Shown here one piece after another: positions 1 to 13,500 of a stretch of DNA of 64,000 nucleotides. The stretch covers positions 4,990,442 through 5,054,441 of the forward strand of contig NC_069102.1 in the NCBI RefSeq assembly GCF_947172395.1, read 5' to 3'. Under the pieces are notes generated by a model, which saw only the letters and a list, made by a program, of their open reading frames with translations, was not told the origin of the DNA and made no database searches. Both the position numbers and the translations under genes were made by a program. The stretch is from Bicyclus anynana (lineage: Eukaryota > Arthropoda > Insecta > Lepidoptera > Nymphalidae). Position 1 is the stretch's first letter. Each line of letters starts with the position of its first letter.

Positions 1-544
1 TTGTAATATTAGTAGGATAATAATAACAATAGAAATTAAGCTCATTTTGAATGACCCACTACTACATGGTGATTAAAACCATCACGATTCTCCGATGCAG
101 TTTGGAGAGTTTCGAGTGATCATGTTGACTCTGTAACTATAGCTATCACGTGTTAATGATAACGAAGTGGAGAATCAATAAACAACGAACTCAGAATCTC
201 AATCTACTGATACTGGACGAACGAATTCTCACAAAGCGGCGCAATAAAACCCGGCAATGATATAAAAAGCGGTTAATTGCTAAACGAATGTAAACCGTAC
301 CAACATTTCACACTAAATGCATGTCTCGGTGAGATATAAAAATAGAAGATGAAAATAAAACCGCAGCACTGGGAGTTTTCATCAACGAAATCAAGTAACT
401 TTCAGAAGTTTCGAAACGTATTACCTTTCAACATGCCCGTTGGAAAAAGATTATGAAACGTGTTCAATGAAATTAATTACTCTAATTTTTATCCTCAGTG
501 ACTAAGCAAAATATGTTACCATGGATCTGCACTACTGGTAATAG

Positions 545-810
545 TAGGCATCCACAGATCCGCATCGTACGTATTGGACGCATCAAACCGATTTTTGTAT
601 TATTTGTATAAAATCATATAAGTGCGCCCAGGCGTCCACTGATTCGCGTCGGTCGGGTCGCATCGACCGGATTTTACGGTAGATTCCTGCGATCCGTACG
701 ATACAGATCAGTGGACGCACTTGTATGACTTTTAATACAAAGAATGCTGTGATTCGTTTGATGCGATGCGTTTGATACTTCCTAGGGAATATGTAGACGC
801 CTATCATAAT
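545..810. repeat. degenerate foldback (MITE-like) element
   Basis: The left half, from the 'GGCATCCACAGATCCGCATC' text, is echoed in reverse complement by the right half ending near 'GTAGACGCCTATCAT'. The best-matched inner pair is GGCGTCCACTGAT at about 630-642 against ATCAGTGGACGC at about 708-719. The arms are imperfect, with indels. No open reading frame explains the block. It is probably an old non-autonomous DNA transposon; the family is unknown. Confidence 0.45.
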
Positions 811-811
811 T

Positions 812-1088
812 CGCCTCTTTGCTTCAATAACATTATATCTTCGAAAATTAGTATTTTACATGTGTCCATTTTATTAACTTTCAAATAATAATAATAATTT
901 TCTTATCAAAACTTAACTATGTATGATTATAATGATAATGATTATAATACTTGAGAAATACTTATGATTAAGTTTTGTTACTTGAAAAATACATTAGATT
1001 TGACACGAATTTTTTTTAAGTTTAAAAAAATAGCCTCCTTTAAAATATAGTAATTTCCGATTTACGGCGTTATTGAAGCAAAGAGGCG
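812..1088. mobile_element. MITE with perfect 20-bp terminal inverted repeats
   Basis: CGCCTCTTTGCTTCAATAAC at 812-831 is matched exactly, as reverse complement, by GTTATTGAAGCAAAGAGGCG at 1069-1088. The interior is AT-rich and has no coding potential. Length (277 bp), perfect termini and lack of an ORF fit a miniature inverted-repeat element mobilised in trans. No clear target duplication was read at the edges, so the superfamily is open. Confidence 0.65.
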
Positions 1089-1887
1089 GTGCCCGATTAT
1101 AAACATAAATCGTTTATAATCGTATTTTTGATTTGCTACCTGGTTATTTCTCCGAAAAATCGGACACCGAGATAGGTACTTGTTGCGTCACGCGACTTCG
1201 CGTGATGTGGCAATCAAGGTGTTAATTTCTAGGATGATATCCTATCCATCTCTAGAATCTATCACTATATTATTTCGTCTAGTATATTATTGTATAACAC
1301 ACGATACATTAAATTCGTTCTATCTAATACCTATTAACGGATTTAAAAATTCTTTCATCATTAGAATCCTAAATTATCCCTGATGAACATGGCCGCCGTT
1401 CTATCCGACGGGAACGGGAACTACGGGTAAAACCGCGGGGTGTCTGCTATTAAATAATAAGGTAGGTGACATTAAATCACAAGCGGAGTGTCCTCTTATT
1501 GTAGTTAGGTGATACGTGTATCGAGAGGTCAGAGATCGGCCATTCGCCGTCGACGCACCAATTAGACGCAGGCGGGGTCGATTTCACATCTGTGCATTTG
1601 ACAGTTTTGCAACACCCACGTATGTGATAACTATAGTCAGCGCGTTATCTACTGAGCCGTGAGATCATCAATTGTTTTTAACTGATTTTTAAACCTGCCG
1701 GCCAATCCACAGTAGAACAGTGGTAGGTAATCCCGTATCCTATAAAGAGGAAGGCTATACATTTATGGCCCGGCGAATCAGTTGATAACGCCCTCACTAT
1801 ATACTGATCCTTTTGGATTACATGTTACTAAGTATTGAATTAATTGTCCAACCGAATGGAATTTTAGATGAAATATTATGAGCCCCA

Positions 1888-2077
1888 AAGTGCTGGAATG
1901 GCGACCCCGCACTAGTAAGCGCAGTGTTGGTCAACCCCTACCAGGTGGACTGACGACATCAAGCGATTCGCAGGGATTCGCTGGATGCAGGTGGCTCAGT
2001 ATCGTGATGTTTGGAATTCCTTACAAAAGCCTATGTCCTGCAGTGGATTTCCATCGGCTGATATGATGATAATGAGC
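1888..2077 (+). mobile_element. 3' end of an RTE-like LINE (5'-truncated copy)
   Basis: The frame contains LEWRPRTSKRSVGQP, the end of a reverse-transcriptase polyprotein. The same DNA recurs at 57896-58074, where the frame is better kept (GRPPTRWTDDIKRVAGIRW), and in reverse orientation at 15571-15735. This copy has frameshifts and ends in the same 'CATCGGCTGATATGATGAT' text with a short ATG-rich tail. RTE-clade assignment is inference from the short tail and the C-terminal motif. Confidence 0.6.
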
Positions 2078-2465
2078 CCGATTGCAAGGTTTTACTAGTA
2101 ATCATTTTAACAGTACACTACATGGCAGGCCTCCCTACTTATATGGATACTTATACTCCTTATACCCTCTCCTGAGGATATGGAGAGTAGACCCATCACG
2201 CTACTTCAATGCGGGAAAGCAGGGTGTTACTTGGTAGGCTCATTAGTCAATAGCTACGCCTCAGGTATATTATACGTTGTTCTTTTATTAGAAATGGTTT
2301 TCCATCAAACCTATAGACGTATATTTTATGGATCCATACCCCTCCGACCGAAACACGGCAGAAAAATGCTTGGAGGTTATTGAATCAGCTTTCATTTTCA
2401 CATAAAATTAATCATTTTATGTAATGATAGTAAATTATGTAAAATATTGTAAAGAATGATGATTT

Positions 2466-2615
2466 TAAAAGAACAACTGTTGAGTTTATTGCTGGCTCTT
2501 CTTAGCAGATCCTGCCATCCGAATAGGTAATAGAGTCTTTAAAAATATTCAAACATCCCATTTAATAAATGCTTATAAACTAAGCCAATTTTGATTTTGA
2601 AAAGGTTTTATATTT
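2466..2615 (+). mobile_element. 3' tail fragment of a non-LTR retrotransposon
   Basis: The text 'AAAGAACAACTGTTGAGTTT' followed by a 'CTTCTTAGCAGATCCTGCC' block matches, with changes, the reverse complement of the 3' untranslated region of the LINE at 18728-20958. Another piece lies at 57557-57670 and a shorter one near 6478-6550. Only the last part of the element is present, as expected for 5'-truncated insertion. Confidence 0.5.
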
Positions 2616-4248
2616 ACCAGTAGCAAAGGATGGCATTTAGATAAAAGTAAGCCGACCCAAAGAAAAGGAAATTCATAAAATTCTCATATATCTAGACAGA
2701 GTACAATAATGAAAATGCATGAATTTTTAAGAAAACCCGGCGGGAATCGGCTTGCATGAACTCTTCGCCACTGATATTTACATATAGATTCCCAAAAGCG
2801 AATAAAAAAAAAATTGTATCACAAAAACATTAAGCCGTCAATCTTCGAACGCGTTATCGGTATCATCAGATGAGGCGGAGGGCCTTTTGTGCTGTTATCG
2901 CGATAAAGCCGTCGGCGCTCGAGCCGCTGATAAAGTACCTGCCGGTAACATCCGACCTGCCGCCATTTCACTGTTGCACGAATCACGATACACGATAGGG
3001 TCATTCAAGTTCCAACCGCCTAACAAAACCAACCGCTTTTTCTTTTTTTTTTTTCTCCAATCTTTGCCCAGACTTCCTGGTACTACCAATAAACGTGCAT
3101 TACTTCAGGAAGGGAGTTATCTGTGTGTTATATGTTTGTTAAGTGTACTCGTATAAGACCGCCAAGTACCTCACGTGGTCGATCCCTTGAACAAATAAAA
3201 AATGTCTTGGATCTTTGTTCCTAATATTCACTATACACATGTGGTGGAATGCCCTTCCAGTTTACGTATTTTTCCGGGTTGAAAAGGAATTCCTTAACCC
3301 TACATCCACTAGTCACAAGTCCTGGACTTTGCTTGGTGCTTTTCTCTCTACCACGCGATGGACCCAGCACCTGCACGGTGAATCCATGAAATGCTAAGAT
3401 ATTAGTCTCGCCTATGTGGTAATCCTGAGTAAAATCTATTTTCATTCGCCAATCAAACAAATCGCCGCAAAATTGTCAGTTTCATACAAACTTTCATCCC
3501 CTATTTTATACCCGTGGGGGTAGAATTGATCATAATCCTTTCTTAGCGGATGCCTACGTCATAACATCTACCAGATGTATGTCAAATTTTCAGTCAACTT
3601 AAGAGTTTTATATATATTTAGATAATATTAAAACAACCTACTGAAAATTACTATGTAAACCTATTATTATATAATATCCTCCCATCAGTTTCTTAAAAAT
3701 TATCACCCATATACTTAAATAAAATTACTCAAGTCTGTGATTTTAAAATAACTGTTTTTTTCTTAAATGCTAACTAAGTATTTAAATGATAAGTACTGTA
3801 ACACATAAACTTTTTAAAAGCTTTTTCTGTTTATCTGAGATAATCTCTGGACCTTTCACTAGATAGATAGATATAGATAATGAGCAACATATAGGCTATG
3901 TTTTATCTCAGAAAAGTGCATGGTTCCTGCAGGGTATGTGAAAAACTAAATTTCACGATTATGTGTACACAAGATAAGAATATAATTTCAAATATTACAA
4001 ATACATACTTCTATGTCACATACACCTAATAAACAAAGAAGGAGAAAAATGGTTACTGAGAGGCTGGATGCAACCAAGAATATACATATTATTCAGTCAA
4101 AATTATCTTAATTTTGACTGCAATTTTTTTTTAATTTAAGGTACACTAATTTTAATTTCTGTTTATTCATTTTGTTAATATTGTAAAAGTGGGTATGGCA
4201 AAATCTCTCTAAAACCTGCAGCATGTTCTATATTAAAACGGGTAGGTA

Positions 4249-4557
4249 TATCATCATTCAACCCATATTCGGCTGACTGCTGAGCTCGAGTCTCCAATTG
4301 GTTAATGGGTTAGGCCAATAGTCCACCATGCTGGCCCAATGAGGATTAGCAGACTTCACACACTGAGAGAATTAAGAAAATTCTCAGGTACACAGGATTC
4401 CTCACAATGTTTTTCCTTCACCATTTGAGACACGTGATATTTAATTTCTTAAAATGTACACAACTTAAAAGTTGGAGGTGCATGCCCCTGACCGGATTAG
4501 AACCCACACCCTCCGGAATCGGAGGCAGAGGTCATATCCACTGGGCTATAACGGCTC
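4249..4557 (-). mobile_element. tRNA-derived SINE, family 1, near full length
   Basis: Read on the minus strand it begins with a tRNA-like head: 'ATAGCCCAGTGGATATGACC', then a B-box-like GGTTCTAATCC. It continues through a conserved body and ends in 'GAATATGGGTTGAATGATGA'. Ten copies in this window share the plan, in both orientations. The B-box-like head implies RNA polymerase III origin (family knowledge). An ORF of 119 codons overlapping it is chance. Confidence 0.8.
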
Positions 4558-6661
4558 TTATATGGGTAGGTACAAGTACATTTGGCTGGGCAAGGAGAAA
4601 AAGACAAACAGATAAAAGGAATGTTAGCATGTTACTAAGGAATTCCTTAACCCTCCACTGGACTACTACTACAACGGTCAGGCATCTGCACAGTGAATCC
4701 ATACAAAGATATTCATCTCATTTCCGGTATAAGAGAACTGACACTATAAAATGTGTGTGTGTATGAATGGGACTGATCAGGATGGTTTAGGGGACACAAA
4801 CATTAGGAGTTAGTGTAGTGAATCTTTACCGGGAAGTATGCATAGATTTGGATGTGGAGTAACAAGTCCAAGTGCATTTACTCATGTGTGCTGTACTAGT
4901 ATTGATTTTATGATAATAGGAGTTGATTGGAGTCAGAGACCAGAACAAGTGTATAAAACTCTTATTAAATAGAACTAATGACAGCTCGGAAAGAAAAATC
5001 GTTACATCCTTTTATACCCAATTCACCTCTGCCATGAATCTATTATCCCCAAGTAATCCCAAAAATAATAAAAAAATATAGTAACAGCATCACTGGTAAG
5101 TACTTGAGTTTATCCAGTGTAACACTTTATTTTTTTCAAATGATTATCACATGCATTTGTTATTTTTAACTTATCTCATAGCCAATTGATCATTATTAGC
5201 CTAATCTGGGCCCACAGCTGGGCTAAGCCATCCTCCATATAAGAGAGAGGATTTGGAGTTTGGACCAACAATTGTGCTCCAATGTGATTTGATTGTGAAA
5301 AAAATAAAGATTTTTAGAAGAAAATTGGAAAGCCTTTTTTAAAAAAATAACCAATCATCCTGACCTGCTCCAATTGGACTTAAAGACTGTTATATAAAAT
5401 TGGGTACAATAATAATCTAACATAGGGCTGGTCCAAACCAGATACAGTCTATAGCAGGGGAGCCCAGGATTCTAAATTTGCTGTTTCTAATGCATCATTG
5501 AAATCAATTACATTTGGTAGATTAGATGATAGAAAGGATATATGGTAAATCTCCTCCTATGGTAGGTAATCCTCCTTAAGATCTCCTCTTCTGCAAGGTT
5601 CAAGAATCAAACTACAAGGACCTTGCTCATGAGACCATGTTGAGTGTTGAGTCAATTGTTATCGTTCCAATAGTCAATTCAATCAATGATCTTATAGTAA
5701 AAAGCTTCAATGAACATCTTAAGAAGCTTTCACTTGAATGTTTAGCAACAGGAGGGTTGATTTTTTTTTAAATAGTGTTTTGTATTATATTTTGTATTTT
5801 TAAACATTGCTTAAAATTAAAAAATAGTGTACATAAATATGAAAGACATATATCTCCTGCAAATAACAGACTTTTAAGGGAAATTACAAGTCAAAAATGG
5901 TGTGGGTAAGAGAAAAATTCAATGAAAGTTCTGTCTTTATTCAGGGCTACTGTGTTGAAAATTCAGATTATTAAAGTGATTGCATTAAGCTGCTTTGCTT
6001 TAAGTTACTTTGTCAGCATTTAAAAATTTTAGTATTTCATTTTTTTCCATTCCACATAAAAAAGAAATTTAACTGTATTAAATCTCTTGTTGTACTAGCA
6101 GACACCCGCGACTTCGTCCGCGTGAAACTCGATGAGACCCTTTTTAAATTTTTTTCTGTTTTAAGATCCTTTTCCTGATAATAACAAACACATAAAAACA
6201 TAGTGAATTTGGTCCTGCTGTTCACACGTGATGGCATGACCAAGGGATATATGAATTAATTTTTATACATATTAAGACATAGTAACTGCCAATGCAAAAT
6301 GCAATAAGTCTGTGAACTGCAAAAAATAATCATACATTTTTATCAGACTGTACACACCTAACTTACTGTCAAAGGTTGTCATGATGGTTTCAAAGTGATA
6401 CAAAATTCAAATTGGAACCCTTGTAACATTAATTTTAAGTTTTTGACCAATTATTATCACCATTATCTAATAATATTAATACCCTACATTTCAAAAGTGC
6501 TTGTAAACTAAGCTAATAAATAAATGAACTTTGGCTTTGACTTTAAAAATAAACCATTTGCAGATAGATTGAGGTGTGTCTTGAAATGCTAGATGCTGTT
6601 TTACAGATTTCTAAAATAATTTTTTATTTAATTAAGACTGTGCTAATTCAGAGCAGTTCCA

Positions 6662-6755
6662 TATTGTACCAGTGTGGGGGACTATTGGCCTAACCCCTCT
6701 CATTCTGTGAGGACTTGAGCTCAGCAGTGAGCCAAATATGGGTTGATAATGAAAT
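6662..6755 (+). mobile_element. SINE family 1, 3' fragment
   Basis: Only the tail half is present, from 'GACTATTGGCCTAACCCCTC' to 'GCCAAATATGGGTTGATAAT'. It lacks the tRNA-like head. Confidence 0.7.
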
Positions 6756-7218
6756 TGATAACAAATTTTTTGTAGTAATTATTTTTTTTAATATTCATTG
6801 CAATTTTTTTAAAAAAAATTATCTTTTTTCAATCAAACAAATCTAATCAATCAAACCACTTTTATGTTCATCATATGTTTTTTCACATATGACTCTTTTA
6901 GTCTGTAAATCTGTCTTGATAAAATATGCAACTACTTCTTACAGTTATGTATCCAGCATAACTTAACATGTATTATGCTATATCAAGTCAATTTAGCAAT
7001 AGGAATTCTATTATGATGTGTCATCTTTATTATAAAATAAACCTTTGCACTGCATTCCAAGTAGCTTCTACATTAGCTAATTTTAATGGCCCACTACATA
7101 GCCTTCCTCCATAAAAGAGATGAGATTTTTGCACTTAGATGCAATTGCTTAATGCAGGTGGGCAGAATACGAGTAATCTAAATATGGAAATATTTGACTG
7201 TGTTAGTAGTTTATTCAT

Positions 7219-7346
7219 CGTCACCATTATCAACCCATAATCAGATCGCTGCTGAGCTCGGGTCTCCTTTCAGAATGAGAGGGGTTAGGCCAAACAGTCC
7301 ACCACACTGGCCCAATGGGGATTGGCAGACTTCACATATGCAGGGA
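7219..7346 (-). mobile_element. SINE family 1, 3' fragment
   Basis: Minus-strand tail segment containing 'CTCAGCAGCGATCTGATTAT' and the 'GCCAATCCCCATTGGGCCAG' body block. The head is missing. Confidence 0.7.
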
Positions 7347-8052
7347 ATTAACCCTGCACATCCTGAAAGGAGACTCGTGTTCAACAGTGAGTTGGGTTCA
7401 TGGGTTGTTAATGTTGTTGTTGTAATTAAAATAACAAAGACCAACAGCTTGATATGCCCTTCAAGTTAGTTTAACTTTTGTCACCAAGCTAGTAATTGTT
7501 AGCTACTGAGAATATGTTGGAAGAAAGATTCAATATTTCATACTATCCTGACTCAGAACTAGACCTCGAGATCTCAAAGCTTCATTGGTTTTTGGCTTAA
7601 TTGGTCTGACAACGGTTTGGTTGAAAATTGGTCTGACAAGACAGTTAACAAGAAATATATTCAATCGAAATTAAATAAAAAGCCTCAAAGCTTAAAACTT
7701 AGAAGTTGATTTAGTTAGAACACCTGTAATATGATTATTTGCAGGTTAATCCCTATTTTTTTTGTATATAACAAGAGCCAAACTAGGTTTGCTTAGTAGG
7801 CTACCATATCAAGAACCAAGAGAAAGACAAAATGTGGATTAAACATATCAACAAAACAAAACAGAGATTGCAGCAAAAGAGAGAGAAATCTTTTTCCACT
7901 GCTATTAGACATTTGTCTTTCTCCTCTCGAGATGTCTTTCTTGCCTCGAGATGTGATGGTTATGGTCATGGAGTCATAGAATATAGACTTACTGAAGTTG
8001 CAACATGCCATACTGCATAGATACTATAATCTCACTGAAAATGTTTAGCGAG

Positions 8053-8307
8053 AGACATCATAGCCCAGTGGATATGACCTCTGCCTTCAATTCAAAAGAA
8101 ATAGGTTTGAATCTGGTCTGCATACACCTCCAACTTTACATGTGCATAAGAAATTAAATATCACATGTTTCAAACAGTGAAGGAAAACCTTCGTGAGGAA
8201 ACCTGCAAACCTGAATTTTTTTTTAATTTTTTGCGTGTAAAGTCTGCCAATCCACATTGGGCCAGCACAGTAGACTACTATCCCTATCCTCTAATGATGA
8301 TGATTGA
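8053..8307 (+). mobile_element. SINE family 1, degraded near full-length copy
   Basis: The head 'ATAGCCCAGTGGATATGACC' begins about 8060 and a decayed B box GGTTTGAATCT follows near 8105. The body runs through 'CCAATCCACATTGGGCCAGC' to an ATGATGATGATTG tail. It is more diverged than the 4249 and 48268 copies. Confidence 0.7.
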
Positions 8308-9980
8308 ATGGGATATGGTTTGTACACTACGCAACCATATGCCTCATGTTCAGAAGATGCTAGAAGCTACTAATGTTTCTACATCTAATACAGGCTTCTG
8401 AGTAATTAGATAAGGAAGTATTGAAAATGTATTAGGAGTATCATAAATACAAACTGGTTTAATCATAAATTCAAACTTCATTTAATTTAAGTATGCTTAG
8501 CTAAGCAATTTTGAAATGTAAAGTTATGATTATATGGAGATAAGTAAAGTCAAAATTAAAAATTAAAATTACAAGGGTAATTACACCTTGGTCTGAGAAG
8601 ACGCCCACAACAAACTCAGCAGCAGTCAGGGGGGTCTTTTTTGTTATCACCATTTCACAATTATAGTTAAAAGAATATTTGTATTTATTTGTATTTTGTT
8701 TTATGTTAAAAGTATATTTATAGTTAAAAGAAGTAATCAATCATTGGTAAAAAGCATTGCATTGTTTTTTTAAATTTCTTTGTGTATTTATCATGAAACA
8801 TTTTATAAAGAATAGAGCAGAAACTATGTTTTTATCCTTTGTAAAGTTGTCATTTAAAATTCAAATCATGAATAAGAATTGATTCACATTACTTGGGGAA
8901 AATAAAATCAATAATGAGCGAGTCATAGAATAACAATAATTTATATTAAAGGACTAATCCTAATATCAGCTATGATTAAGTTTATTGACATTGTTTAGCC
9001 CACCAACTTGCGCTGGAGCAGTGTGGTGGTTTTAAGCTCCATATCTCCTCCCCTATATGGAGGAAGGCCTGGCCCTGTTGTGAGCTGTTAAAATGGACTG
9101 ATAGTCAATAGTCAATATTCATTTATTTCAATTAGACTTAGTTAACAAAGCACTTACAATATGTCATGTAATAATATTATAAGATATTGGTGATAATAAT
9201 TACCTAGGTAGTCGAAAACTTAAAATTAAAGTTACGAGGGTTCCCAAATGCGACTTGGTCCAAGAAGAGCCTACAACAAACATAGCAATACTTTCCTGGG
9301 TTAAATTTGTTTACAGAACCAAGATAGTAGTATGGACATTCTTTATAGGCATTTTTCTGAAAGATGCAGTTAAACATGATTATTTCATGTTTGATTTTAC
9401 TTTTTTATGATTAATTTTAATGAATGTAATTTATTTATATAATTGTTATTAAGTAATAGCCTTTTTTTTATGCATGTGTGTATGAGAGTAATAAATGATG
9501 TGTGTACCTATACCATGTGTGATCTTAATTTTTACTTAACAAATTGATGTTGATTTTATAGCATTCTAGTCAAACATTTGTGAGTGAATCTAACCATACA
9601 TTTCTCCATCCATTCCAATCTCATTTGTTAAGTATTTGATAATTAAAAGAACAAGACAATAATAAAAATGTTAGAACAATAACACTCAAATTATTGCTAA
9701 TTTTCTAATTCTAATTATTTGCTAACACTCATTCAAATACGGAACTACCTCTAATAATGCATACTTGCATACTGATTAGCTAAAGAGAAAGCTAATTAAC
9801 AGTTCCTACGTGTTGTGACCCTATTGTGTGTATATCGATTAATTATTTTTCGCAATCAGTACATTCGGAATATTTTATAAACCGCAAACGAGTACTAAGG
9901 AGCGTTACAATGAATTCAATACATGGGTGCGGCCGCGAATGTATGGGCCCGCCGGTGTAGAACTGTAGGACAAACCGTAC

Positions 9981-10098
9981 CTAGCAGCAGTAACTTTATA
10001 TCTTTGGAAGCTTGCATGCCATCTTCTTTCAAGTTCCTCTCGATCGCTCGGCTCCGGGCAGCGGCCGCTCGTTCCTCGGCCGACTGCGTGCACCCCAT
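9981..10098 (-). CDS. Galphao: G protein alpha-o subunit, alternative first coding exon (Drosophila type-I-like)
   Basis: Alpha subunit of the heterotrimeric G protein Go, which couples seven-helix receptors to effectors at the inner plasma membrane. The ATG at 10098-10096 opens 39 codons plus one base, ending in LKEDG-Q-KDIKLLLL, the lead-in to the P loop. The exon stops at a phase-1 GT donor (GTACGG, intron from 9980). The N-terminus MGCTQSAEERAAAARSR has Gly2/Cys3 for myristoylation and palmitoylation and resembles, from memory, one of two Drosophila Go N-termini. Residues after the donor (TVCPTV...) are intron. The upstream DNA is CpG-rich. The GTPase exons are not seen and should lie toward lower coordinates. 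Gi is less likely because SAEERAA is a Go signature. Confidence 0.85.
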
Positions 10099-10540
10099 GT
10101 CGGCAGCTGTCCCTTCGCCCTCGCCGCCGTTCGCCCCGACTCCCTAGCCGGGCGCGCTTTCACCGCTCCCTCTGCATACGCTCCGACCGCGTCCTGCCGC
10201 CCCGGCTAACCGGAGCCACCCTACACGACGTTACACCACTCACACAGTAACCTAATCGTATCACTGATCACTCTCGCAGCTCGACCGACACTTGTGCGGA
10301 AGATCAGAACCTTGTGACATTCACGAATCCGTAATTCACACGACACTCGAACGCGTAATGACAGCGAAAACTTTAATTGATTTTATGAAATCGTATGAGA
10401 TAATGGCGGCCGGATGACAAGCACCAGCTCCACTCCGTGACGACTGACGGCGACCGCGCCCCGCTCGACTGACGTTCGGCCGTACTCGGCGCTCTTCGTT
10501 CCGGCTCGCTCACACATGCGTGAAACTATACTCACACACG
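10030..10540 (-). promoter_or_regulatory. CpG-rich 5' region of the downstream Galpha-o promoter (inferred)
   Basis: GC- and CpG-rich DNA covers the first exon and about 440 bp upstream of its ATG, standing out from the AT-rich surroundings. It probably holds the 5' UTR and core promoter of this transcript. No TATA box or initiator was assigned. Confidence 0.35.
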
Positions 10541-13500
10541 AAAGAGAACAAAAATAAATGTAGCAAATACACAGCATGTTCTAACATAAAAGAAAATGTT
10601 AATTTGATTTTTAAAAATATATTTTTTAACTTCTCATAAGCATTACCATAATATTGTTAAAATCAACCTAAACCCTCAAGATAAAGTAAATTACTTAAAA
10701 ATATTAACGTAAAATAAAGAAAACATTTTAAGTACATCGATTAAATATCGATTTTTAAATAAAAAGCAAAAGACACTGTTTCTCAAACTTCTCAGAAATC
10801 AAACTAAAAACTAGAAACCCTTAGAATAGAGAACGAATTATTTCTATTGCTCTATATACTAAATAAATACGAGACAATTTAGTCCATAAGTTGCCCATAT
10901 ACAGGTTCAACCTATACTTTTAGTATGTATAGGTACATTTTATTTAATGAAAATACGAATAGGTATACCTATTGTATAGATAAGTCGTTGGTTTATAACA
11001 AATATCCTTTTTTAAAAACTAGTATAACTATTATTTCACTATAATTTCACTTTAAATTAGTTGTTAAGGGGTTTTATGTTTTTTGCTATACGTAGGTTTA
11101 TTGACTACTGAAGAGGACTATCACTTCAACTAATTATTGTAAGTCGGCATTTGGCAATACCCCAAAGAAGTTACAGGTAGTTTCTGTGAGTGCAAATAAG
11201 CAATATTGTCTGCTCTTCAAGCTCTACATAAGTATATACTTAAGTAAGTAAAACATGAGTATAAAAGGTAGAAAAAATATTACAATTGTTTTTTAAAATA
11301 ATTAGGTATTCAATCTGATAGACTCGTGCATATTAACAGATCGTTTATCTTACGTTCATACATACGTAAAATAAACGATCTGAGATTTTCTCAGATATAA
11401 TTGTATGGAGGTTGGTATCAGGTGGTTTAGGTTAATTATAATTATAATATGTAATGAGAAAGGAAATTATAATACCTTTATAATATGATGTTATGTTTTC
11501 AGAGTAATACACAACTACACAGCAAGGCAATATTTCCATTTGTTGCAGTCTTAAGATTTACGTTATAATCATGGAATGTTAGACGAAGCTGCTGACTTAT
11601 TTGTGTACCCACACTATGTTTTAGTGATTTTTCCTTTAAAAAATGAACTGAATCTCAGCGTATTTTGACTTTTTTCCATTTTGTCTGTCTGTAGGTTATA
11701 TGTAACAAACTACACACGACAACACACAATGTAATAGGTACCTACATTTTTTTAAATTTGAATACCGGACATTGAAATAAACGTTGAAAATGCCTATTTA
11801 ATTATCAAATTTACTTAATAAAATTGTCACTTGTACTCACATAAAATAAATTGATATCTCAGGTCCTTAAATAAAATTGCAATGCATTTTGCTTCGATGA
11901 CATAAATCTAATGTTTAATTACAAAACCTCTTCAGATATTGGTCTTTCATATTGTTTTTATTAAAGTAAGAAATTCAAAAATTCATAACAAACTTTTCAA
12001 TTTGAAAAATAAGTTCATTTACATATTATTTTTTTTTACATTCACCATTTTGTATCATATGAACATTATGATTTATTTTATCTTATTCGTCGTAAAAGTA
12101 GGTACTTAAAGTATTTTGCATTGAAATTTCAGATCGAAATTTTGAAACCGATCTGAGATAGAGCAGAATTTAAAATTTTATTTTGTTTATTTAAATGTCC
12201 GGCAGTCGAATCCAAAAAATATGTATTGCATCGTGTGTAATAAGTTACAACGATCAACGTGCGAATTTTACAATGTATCTGTTTAAGAGTAAAGTTTAGA
12301 TTTTGATTGTTAGCCGCTCACCTACGATTCGAACGAAATGGGCAGCTTAACGAAATTTATACATTCAACCGATTCGGACTTTGTACACTGGTACTGGTAA
12401 TGTATACTGGTACTGTACACAGGTAGTGCTTTTTAAGTTTTATTTTAATTTTTTTAGCACCACCTTCTCACCGATTACTAGATAGCATATAAGAACGATG
12501 TTATTTTTAATTTTGTAGTATCTTTATTGTATGATTTGAATTTTCGTAAAGAATTTAACTGTAATAATTATCACATGTTTTTTGACATTAAAAGAAAGGT
12601 CTTGGCGAGCTCATTACAAATATGTACTTAAATGATATATTTTTATTTCAAAACATATATTTAAAACGCTGTAGTACAGTTTTAGCGGTCCAGTCGTTTC
12701 ATTTACTTATACATATAAGAAGATGTAGATACTGCACGGCTAGTGTGAGTGATTGCAAAACGAAAAAATATTAAATAAAAAATAAAGTTTAAAATCTATA
12801 ACCCGACTACGTAAAAAGGGGTCTAATAAGAACAAAACAAGAAAATATTTCAGATAGAAATAGAGAAATGATCATGGTAGAGCCTTAGACCATTAATGGT
12901 TTAAGGGTAGAGCCGATTAGGAAAACCTTTTAATTAATAATAATATTAAACATAGGAATAATAGATGCGATCATTCTCTTGGCCATTTTTGTATTTTTGT
13001 TTTTAATAAAAAATAAAGTTTTATTTTTTATTATAGTTATACCTACACATTTTGATGTTAAAAACAAACCTCGTGAAAATGTTACACGACCAATGGAATT
13101 AATGTAGGTATACCCTTTTCGACAAAAAAAAAATATCAACTTAAAAAATGACGATCACATAACAAACGGCCTATTGAGAACCATATCGCATTTTAATTAC
13201 AGCTAGAACATGAGCTCATAGAAGAACTATCTAGGTATTCGTGTATTTTATTATAAGTAATCATCAGTGCTTACGTAAGTAGAATGAGTGCATGTAAATA
13301 AGAATAGATATGGCATCCAGGTCCTGCTGCTTCTCCATTCATAAAAAATACGTGTATATACATAATACATATTCATAATCAAACGTGACGAATGATTATT
13401 AGTAGTGGAGTGCACAAGGATGGTACTATACATATAAATTGTACAAAATGGGAATTTCCTTCTACAATACAGGTTCGTACTAAGCCCACAACCCTGTGAG

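Larger units (their letters stand above)
1..9980. other. non-coding, repeat-rich block (probably Galpha-o intron or downstream DNA)
   Basis: No convincing protein-coding exon was found on either strand. The block is AT-rich and broken up by SINE, LINE-tail and foldback copies listed separately. Since the two Galpha-o first exons lie on the minus strand at 9981 and above, this stretch is either the first intron of that gene or contains later exons too small to spot by eye; the expected next exon is only about 43 bp. Fragments near 1389-1445 and 6097-6150 resemble the widespread lepidopteran repeat carrying 'CCCGCG...CGCGT' text. Related pieces near 5200-5290, 7080-7140 and 8995-9065 carry 'CCTCC-TATA-GGAGG' text. 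They are too degraded to classify. Confidence 0.6.

Noticed and set aside
4407..4766. 119-codon plus-strand ORF
   Set aside because: It runs through the reverse complement of a SINE and its flank; chance frame.
1..9900. Search for Galpha-o exon 2 (P-loop GESGKST) on the minus strand
   Set aside because: Not found by eye. It is only about 43 bp, so absence is not proven; no feature was called.
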